DNA of 7,366 nucleotides from Caldithrix sp. (GTDB taxonomy: Bacteria > KSB1 > UBA2214 > DYKH01): assembly GCA_020722685.1 (NCBI GenBank), contig DYKH01000224.1:1-7366 (forward strand). Reading direction: 5' to 3'. The position numbers and the translations under genes were made by a program. The notes under the pieces are model-generated. The model was given only the letters and a program-made list of their open reading frames with translations. It had not been told where the DNA came from and did no database searches. Positions 1-7,000 of the stretch are shown one piece after another (the first letter of the stretch is position 1; each line of letters starts with the position of its first letter).

Positions 1-54
1 GAGGCGGAGTTCGTCAATCCGAAAATCAGAGTGTATGAACGAGAGAAACAATAA
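1..54 (+). CDS. C-terminal fragment of an unidentified protein (partial at left edge)
   Basis: Frame 1 is open from the window edge to a TAA at 52-54 and gives 17 residues, EAEFVNPKIRVYEREKQ. The composition is hydrophilic and charged, as is common at a protein C-terminus. The other two plus frames read less naturally: one stops at 36 and the other is a Ser/Arg/Lys-rich run. No motif is recognisable in so short a piece, so no function is offered. The call depends only on reading-frame quality at the window edge and could be wrong. I see no clear terminator hairpin just after the stop. Confidence 0.4.
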   Translation, partial: EAEFVNPKIRVYEREKQ

Positions 55-372
55 ACATAAGCATCTTTCCGTTAGCTGGTAAAAAATCAATCTTTCAGAT
101 GACGCCAGATTAGTTTCGAGCTTATAGCACACTCAGAATTTTCTTATAGGTCAGTTTAAGAATCTACTTTCAACAAACTACATTTTCTTTATTAAGATTG
201 CTCTGTTGCAAACATTGACTTATGTCACTGCGAGGAGACTGAAAATCGGCGAAGCAGTCTCAATAACAAGGTGATTGCTGCAGGCTTTGCCTCGCTATGC
301 CATCCTTGCAACAGAGTGAGTTGAGATAATCTATAGGAACAATCTGATTATGAAAATCGTTAATTGTATTGG
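55..372. other. AT-rich intergenic region with no gene
   Basis: This stretch of about 320 bases holds no credible reading frame. Its base composition is distinctly AT-rich compared with the large protease gene. The only organised structure is the inverted-repeat element at about 200-317, listed separately. A possible promoter for the lipoprotein gene lies just after it, with TTGAGA at 321-326, but the best -10 candidates (such as GATTAT at 346-351, 19-bp spacing) are poor, so I do not call it. There is no convincing Shine-Dalgarno site immediately upstream of 373. Confidence 0.6.
200..317. repeat. MITE/REP-like palindromic repeat with 11-bp terminal inverted repeats
   Basis: CTCTGTTGCAA at 201-211 is matched perfectly by its reverse complement TTGCAACAGAG at 306-316. 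Nested inside are further inverted pairs: 222-234 with 291-303 (10 of 13 positions pair), GAGACT at 235-240 with AGTCTC at 256-261, and AGCAGTC at 253-259 with GATTGCT at 273-279 (6 of 7). The inner part, of the form TGTCACTGCGAG ... CTCGCTATGCCA, resembles a REP-like palindrome of the type TGTCATTGCGAG ... CTCGCAATGACA that is scattered through many bacterial genomes. The outer arm GCTCTGTTGCAAA closely resembles IS6-family terminal repeats as I remember them. There is no coding capacity, and I see no target-site duplication in the flanks. It may be a non-autonomous element or simply a genome-dispersed REP unit. Confidence 0.6.
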
Positions 373-882
373 ATGAATACGAAGTTAATGTACTCTCTTT
401 TCTTGCTGGCTGCGTTGGTTACCGCTTGTTCCCCTCTCATGGAGGCGGCAACTCCACTCCCGATAACTCCCTATGAGACTTCTCGAACGGCTGAGCAAAC
501 CAATTCAACAATCGTGCCGTTGGATCTGCCCAGCCCTATTCCACCCACTCAAATAAAAACACCATCCCGAACACCGCTATCCCTGTTCAAAGCTACACCT
601 ACCAGAGAGCAACCTTTTAGGACTCTTGTGCCACAGCCATTGGTCGAGAAAGCCAAAGATGACCTGGTTGCGCGCTTGGGGGTGAGCCGCGATATGGTAC
701 AGGTTGTTGAGGTGAATTTCACCGAATTGACCCCTGACGATTTGAAGTGCAGCCCTGGCGATTCGGGTATTGAAGTCCCAATGGTTGTATTTGGGTATGA
801 GATGATTCTGCAAGTCCAGGGGGTTACCTACCGCTATGTGGGGCAGGGTCAGAATGTTATGTTTTGCCCTATTGAATTCTAA
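373..882 (+). CDS. Small secreted lipoprotein with Pro/Thr-rich stalk and conserved C-terminal two-Cys domain
   Basis: The gene encodes 169 residues from ATG 373. The start gives a short n-region with Lys4, a hydrophobic stretch (SLFLLAALVTAC, residues 8-19) and a lipobox V-T-A-C, so Cys19 is the likely lipidated first residue of the mature protein. An in-frame TTG at 364 would add three residues; ATG 388 would remove the only positive charge before the hydrophobic core. Neither has a better ribosome site. Residues about 20-87 form a Pro/Thr/Ser-rich linker. Residues about 88-169 form a compact domain that starts with an amphipathic segment (LVEKAKDDLVARLGVS) and continues with beta strands, an L-K-C segment (Cys126), the GYEMILQVQGVTYRY strands and a terminal M-F-C (Cys165). 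I recall many Anaerolineae lipoproteins with a similar LGC ... YxY ... VxxC domain of unknown function. The two cysteines could form a disulfide. The gene converges on the protease and shares its terminator region. Molecular role unknown. Confidence 0.85.
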   Translation: MNTKLMYSLFLLAALVTACSPLMEAATPLPITPYETSRTAEQTNSTIVPLDLPSPIPPTQIKTPSRTPLSLFKATPTREQPFRTLVPQPLVEKAKDDLVARLGVSRDMVQVVEVNFTELTPDDLKCSPGDSGIEVPMVVFGYEMILQVQGVTYRYVGQGQNVMFCPIEF

Positions 883-928
883 GGGGGTGTGGGAGTGAAT
901 TGTCAAAAATTGGGGCAAGGCTGGTCTA

Positions 929-967
929 AAATATGTAGGCGGGATCATCGAACCCGCCTACATATTT
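929..967. terminator. Bidirectional rho-independent terminator between convergent genes
   Basis: A perfect 15-bp stem is formed by 929-943 (AAATATGTAGGCGGG) and 953-967, with a 9-nt loop at 944-952. The loop-proximal part of the stem is GC-rich and the outer part is AT-rich, so each strand reads into an A/T-rich tract (TATTT on plus, TACATATTT on minus). It lies 46 nt past the lipoprotein stop and 40 nt past the protease stop, so it can serve both converging transcripts. Confidence 0.75.
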
Positions 968-968
968 A

Positions 969-1011
969 CCCCGGAGAGGGGCGGCTTAGGTAGAGTAACG
1001 CTTACCTCTAC
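969..1011. other. Two accessory small hairpins next to the protease stop codon
   Basis: CCCC at 969-972 can pair with GGGG at 978-981 around a 5-nt loop. GTAGAG at 990-995 pairs with CTCTAC at 1006-1011; inside it, GTAA and TTAC can extend the stem if one C is bulged. The second hairpin overlaps the TAG stop of the protease gene (1008-1010). Neither has a clear U tract, so they may help protect the 3' end or assist the main terminator, or they may be incidental. Confidence 0.35.
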
Positions 1012-4000
1012 TTGAAAATTAATGGATAGTATAAGATGTATCCGCACACAGTTGTGGTCGCCGAGGCTTCACCGCTGTTACCTTGGTTGTCGGTATATTT
1101 AGCGGTGTTCGTGGTGGGAGTGCAGGCGAACACACTATCAGCCGGGCGGGCGGTATAGCGGATCAGCACCTCTGTGTTGAGATAGCCAGCTTCCAAGGTC
1201 CCGTTCCACACAATGCCATTGCCCACGACGCTCACCGATCCCGGCCCATTGACAACAAAGGGAGTGCCAACCAGGGTTAGACCTGTTGGCAGGGTATCGG
1301 TCACGGTTACAGTGGTGGGAGAGTCGCCTGTGTTAATCAGATGCAGAGTGAAAGTAACGGTATCCGGTTTGGCAACCAGGGTTTTATCGGCAGACTTGTC
1401 AAACAGCAGATCGCCGGAAGAAGCTATCGTGGTTTGGACTTCATTGGTGTCCCAGGTGTTGCCCAAGCCATCGCCAACTTGCGCCGTATTGGTAATCACC
1501 GTGCCGCTGGTAACGCCAGCCTCCACCTTGACGGTGAAGGTAATCGTCTCTGAACTGCCTGCCGCCACCGCTCCTGTCCATGTCACTTCGTTGTCAATAC
1601 TGTTGAAGAATACACCGCTCGAAGCGGAGACGAAGGTGGTATGAACGGGGATGGGATCTACCAGTTCGGCATTCGTTGCGTTTACTGTGCCTGTATTTGT
1701 CAGGACGATGGTATAAGTCAGTTCTTCCTGTGGGACGGCAGTGGATTTATCCACGCTCTTGGTGGAGGTGGAGAGATCGGCGCCGCTGATGGTGGTGTAT
1801 GCCGGACCGATTTCGGTCACCCGTCCGAGACCGTTGTTGACATCAGCCGTGTTAGAAATCTCGGTACCGTCGGGAACGTCGGTGTTAACTGTCACTGTAT
1901 AGACGATGGTATGGGTTGAGAGCGTGTCTGGAGTGTAGAGCCAGGCTGTGTTATTAGCAACCGTACCGCTCCAAACGTAGCCTGCGGAACCGTCCATGTT
2001 CTCGATGCCGGCAGGTGATTCCCCAGGATAGCTGCCGTAACTGAGATTGGGCGGGGCAGAGGGTACACTCTCATATTGAACCTCAACCTGTCCGCTGGGA
2101 TAGAGGATAACCTCATAGGTGTTCACTTGTTCATCTTCCCAGGAACACCAGTCATTGTATTGGATGATGAAGCGGTCGTTGACGGTATCATATTCCGTGT
2201 ACACGGCATTGGGTGAGCAGGTTAACCCATAATAACTTGCGCCATCTGGACCGAGCTGGTCTTCGTAGAAAGCAGCGATGCGTCCATTGGGGTTATTGGA
2301 GCTGGGGATGCGGTTGTCGTTGTTAAAAGTCGCTCCACCGCCAGAGCAAGCGCCGCCAAAACATAATTCGCCGTTAACGTCTGCCCATACGCTGGTGTAA
2401 TCACTGCCGAACCAGGGGAAAGCCCACGGCAAGTTGATTTCTGCATGACCTTCATCGTCGTCTGTCCAAGTTATCGCTGTTCCGCTTGCACTGATATCCA
2501 CAAATGTTGCAGTGGCATCGGCGATATTGCCAATCACCGATTTGGGGATATCACCGCTCCAGGTTACTCTGTTGTTGAGCGAGTCGTAGGTGGCACCACC
2601 ACTGACAATTGCGCCGAAGGTGACCTCAGCCGGCAGGGTGTCGGTAACCGTGACACCTATGGCATCGTCATCGTAGGAAGCGTTGATGATGTTGAGTGTA
2701 TAGGTTAAGGTATCGCCCGGTATAGCGCTGGTTGGATCAACGGTCTTGGAAGACAGCGATTCTAGATCCGGTCCAGCGTAATCCACGGTGATAGGAATGC
2801 TGAACAGGCGCTCTGCACCTGTATAGCCGACATACATGATGCCGTCATTGCATTCTGCCAAGACATCACTGCAGGCATCCGGATCCACATTGTACAGTTC
2901 AAAGGTGGCCGGATGGCTGTTGCTGATGGACAGGTTGGCATTGCGGATGGCGATGCTGTTATCGAGGTCGTTGCGTTCCCAGTACCAGCTAAAGGGACCA
3001 GAGCCACCGCTCACACTCCAGCCTTGAATCACGACAAGGTAATCACCGGCAGCGGGGAAGCTAACCTGAACTTCGTCGTCGGTACCGGCGGAATTGGTGG
3101 AAGAGGCAATAATCTCAGCCGGGCAGGAGAAGGAGTGGTCGCTGTTTGCATCGTAGAGCAGGAACAGGTCAAGGTCATTGCTGCCAACGTTGACATGCGC
3201 CAGGAAGGAAGAGACATTCGAACCCAGCGTGGTTTGGTAAGTGTAGATTCCGCCGGCGGCAAAGTCGCAGTAATCCTCCTTGGTTGGATCCTGCTGAATG
3301 GTCAAGCCGGTGAAGTCCTGGCGTACCAGGTTCATCCCATATACATCAACCACAAGATCTTTACTTTCTGGGTCAGAGGTGTTGAAGGTGATGGTGTCGT
3401 TGAAGAAGTTGGTGTAATGGAGATCAGAAGCAGAAGGACCGTCGAGGGTGGTAAGTGTCTTGGTAAATGGTATCGTGAATTGATCGCCCTGATAGCGCAC
3501 CGTATGCTGCATGATCTCGTGTAGCCCGTCATCTGCCAGCTCTGCGGCAACGTATTCCGTGTTGCCCCCGGTGACGGTATCGAAATCCCAAATACCTGAG
3601 CCGATGTACATATAGTTACTGCGGGCGACTTCCTCCAGGCGGTATGGTCCAAACGTGGCTGGGTCTAAGGCTGAGAAATCGCCATAGGAGAAGATGTATG
3701 GAGCCATCACATTCGTGTAAGCGCCGCTGGTGGGGGCAAGGACAACGGTGTCAATGTCGGTTTCTGGCGAAACGTCGTCCCACTCGTCTTTGACGATGAG
3801 ATAGGTGCCTGGGTCGGGAGTGGTAGTTTGATCGAGGAAGAAGAAGCGCCAGTCACCGGATTCAGATCGCCAGGTCCAATCTTGGGAACCGGAGACAAAG
3901 CTGTTGTCGTAAGGCGTGCCGGTGGCGGGGTTACCGCCCAAGGTGACGACTTGACTGGTCATGTCGCCTGTGTAAGCTACATTCATGACAACCGGGATAA

Positions 4001-7000
4001 CGGTCACCTCACTGCCATAAGACAACTCTATGGCTGCCTGATAAAGACCGTAGGGCATGTTCGCTGGTACATTTACCGCTGCTTGGAAGGTGTTGGTGCT
4101 GCTTGCCGGCACGTTTGTACCACCGGGGGTGCTGGTGGAAAGCCAACTTACATCATGTTTCCCGTAAAAGGTCACTCGAATCTTGAGGCGAGAAATCGGG
4201 ACCTCGGGGTCGCGATGTTGGCGATGTTGTAAGCCCAGGTAGACACCATCTTTCCAGCGATCGGGGTTAAGCGGGTCTTTCACTGAAACCTGTCGGTAGG
4301 TGTGGGAGTTATAGCCATAAGAGAAGCGCACGTACTCACCCGTCTCTTCCTCCCCTGCGTTCACCACTCCGTTGCTATTGGCGTCGTTATAAATCTTGCC
4401 GTCAGCATCTAAATCGGTGTGGCTATACCAAAGGATTCGCCAAAGGCTATTGTTGTTATTGTTATTGTCGCCTTGTGGGTCGAACTCGTCAAAGTCTTGG
4501 ATGAGCTCAGCAGTCATTAAGACCGTGCCAGAGGGGACTGACCCGCCAGGGGCATATTGGGAAACGTCGATCAAATAATCCGGACGGTTGAAGTTATAGG
4601 AGCTTTCCTGCGCAGCTGTGGCCGTCAGTTCTATCTCTTTCGAGTCGAGGGCTACGAGCTCCGTATCGCTGACGGAGAAACTTATGGAGGAGGAGCCAAA
4701 GTTCGAAAGGGTAAAGGTTGTAGAGACTGCATCGCCAGGTGAGAGGATATTGGCAAATGCCAAATATGAGCTGCCGTGATAGTCGCCAGGGTACCAGAAA
4801 GCCGGGTCAACGTACAAGGCACCTAAGCCTGCGGCGACATCGGTGGCTTTGTCGGCGTTTACCATGCCCGCTCCCTGGGTCAGAACATCATAATCCTGGT
4901 CGCTGGCGCCGCCCATGATTATATTACGGGCAACATCCCAAGTGGGGAAGGATCCGGTGCGCTGGTTCCAGGCATCGTAAATGAGAGCCAGGTTACCGGC
5001 TGCCACCGGGGCAGAGCGGCTAGTGCCACCCCAGGTTTCCCAGGCTGTCCAACCATCTCCCCAGCCGTTGCTTGTGATTGCGCCGGCAGCAAAGGCGCCA
5101 TCGGCAGTGACATGAGGCGCCAGGTGACCAGTGGCAGTTGGACCGCGGTTTGAGAAGGGGATCACATCACCCCAAACGATTTGCCCCGGACCCGCAATGG
5201 AATCCCAACCGGTGGAACCCATTTGCGTGGAGCCGCCGACAGCAATGGTCGAGCTGCCAGTGGGTGGGGCGTTGGTGCCGTAGCCGGGTGCGCCGTTGCC
5301 TGTGCTGAAGAGATGGGCGACCTGCATACCGTAGGTGTTGGGATAGCCGCGATAAGTAGTGCGGGTGTTCAAGCGAGTTAGCAGGCGGGAGCGGTTGTCC
5401 CACTCGTCGTTGTCGGTGCCGCTGGAGCCATAAGAGTTGGAGGTAATTTGGGCGCCATCGTTGGTATCGCCATAGCCGTCAATGCCAAAGGAGGCAAAGT
5501 ACCAGCCGACTTCGGTGGAGTCTTCAAAGTTGAGATAGATATCGGCGATAGCGATAAGTTTGGCTTCCAGCCCGCCGCCCTGGATCATACCGCCGACTCC
5601 GGAGGGTTTCCAGGAAGGGCGTGCTTCGCCACCCCAGATGGATGGATCGCCGTCAATGCGTCCCTGTCCGACAATGTTACCGGCGGTGAGGGTACCATGA
5701 GCTGCGGCGCCGCCCAATGGATCGTCGAACATAAAGGCAACCAGGTCGCCGCTGCCGGGTGGGATCATCCCTAAGCCAGCTGGATTCCACCACCAGTCCA
5801 TACCCTGTGGCCAATGATAACCATCGGCGATGAAGTAAACCAAACCACCAGAAAGGTCATTATAGCCATCCAGGTCGGCGTCCCAACATGCGACTGGGCT
5901 TTGTTGGGTGGCGGGAGGATCATCGCGGAAGTCCTGGTTATCGTTCAAGTCAACATAGACAGTTTCATAGACATTATCACCGTCTTCGTCAACTACGAGG
6001 ACGCCGATGCGCTCCCCCCACCAATAGGCTTCTAAGGATGTATCGGGGTGGTAACCGATGTGATACTTAGTTCCATAGTAAGCTGTGCCGGTCGTGATCC
6101 AGGTTCTGCCGTCGAAATCAATGGTGCTGCCAACGCCAGATGTGCGTGTGTCGGCAAACTTGGTTAAACCGTAAGCGAAGGTATTCACATCGGTCATTTC
6201 GCCGTTGTACCACAGGTCGAAGAGCAAAGCGTAGTTCGAGATGGGGCTAAGGGCGAGGGGCCAGCCGTCAAAATAATCTAAGTAATTAGTAACGCCCCCA
6301 TAGGTGTAATTGCGGCTGGTGCTGACATCATAGGTTGCCCAGGTGCCAAGTAAATCGGGATGGCAAAAGTCCACCCCCGAGTCGAGATCGGCAACCCGCA
6401 CACCATTGCCGGTGAAGCCCTTGTCCCAGGCGGCTTTAGAGAGGTGAGCAGGTCCAACATCCCACCAGCCAGTCGTGCCAGCGGGGCTGGCGGGACGGGA
6501 AGCGGGTGGGTTATCTCGCAGCTCTTTTAAGCGGGCAACCTGTTCTGAACTTGGTTTAGGGGCAGGTTTGTCTTCCGGACGAAAGCGCGGCACATCGCCA
6601 AGTCCCCGCACCAGTTCAGCTGCGGCGACAGCGTCCAGGCTGGCAAGCTTGGCGAGGTATTTTGCCTCGATTTTGCCAATCCAGATCGTACCGCCGGTTA
6701 GCTCATCAGGGATGGCGCGCGGAATGGCTTTAATATAGTCGGGCCATTCTTTGACGGTTTTGAGCGTCAATATCCGGACGGTGACCAGCTCGTCGCCGCC
6801 GGTTCTTGCCAAAGCTTGCAAGTCATCATCGAACTTGCCTAAGGCAGTATCTGAACCGGTGGAGATCGAAGAGCTGTTATTGCCCTGAGGGTTTGCACTT
6901 GCCGGTAAGACGCCGGCTTCTTCCGCTTGGGCTGCCAGAGCACCGCGGCGGACGCCGGCTTGCAACAGCACTACCAGTGCAAGGATCAGGGCAAGTAGGA

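Noticed and set aside
200..317. A complete insertion sequence or CRISPR repeat
   Set aside because: There is no transposase coding capacity, no second spacer-repeat unit and no visible target duplication, so only a short palindromic element is supported.
321..351. Promoter for the lipoprotein gene (TTGAGA ... GATTAT)
   Set aside because: The spacing is 19 bp and both boxes are weak; alternatives such as TTGCAA with GATAAT have only 13 bp between them. Not strong enough to annotate.
577..948. Minus-strand open frame of 123 codons over the lipoprotein gene
   Set aside because: It is antisense to a gene with a clear lipobox and conserved domain, has no ribosome site, and reads through the terminator hairpin.
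2913..3524. Plus-strand open frame of 203 codons inside the protease gene
   Set aside because: It lies wholly antisense to the PPC-like and neighbouring regions. Its protein is low-complexity Gly/Val-rich with no recognisable fold, as expected of a shadow frame.
5448..5774. Plus-strand open frame of 108 codons opposite the catalytic domain
   Set aside because: It is antisense to the conserved region around His448 and has no supporting ribosome site or domain. The other smaller frames across 1083-7006 were rejected on the same grounds.
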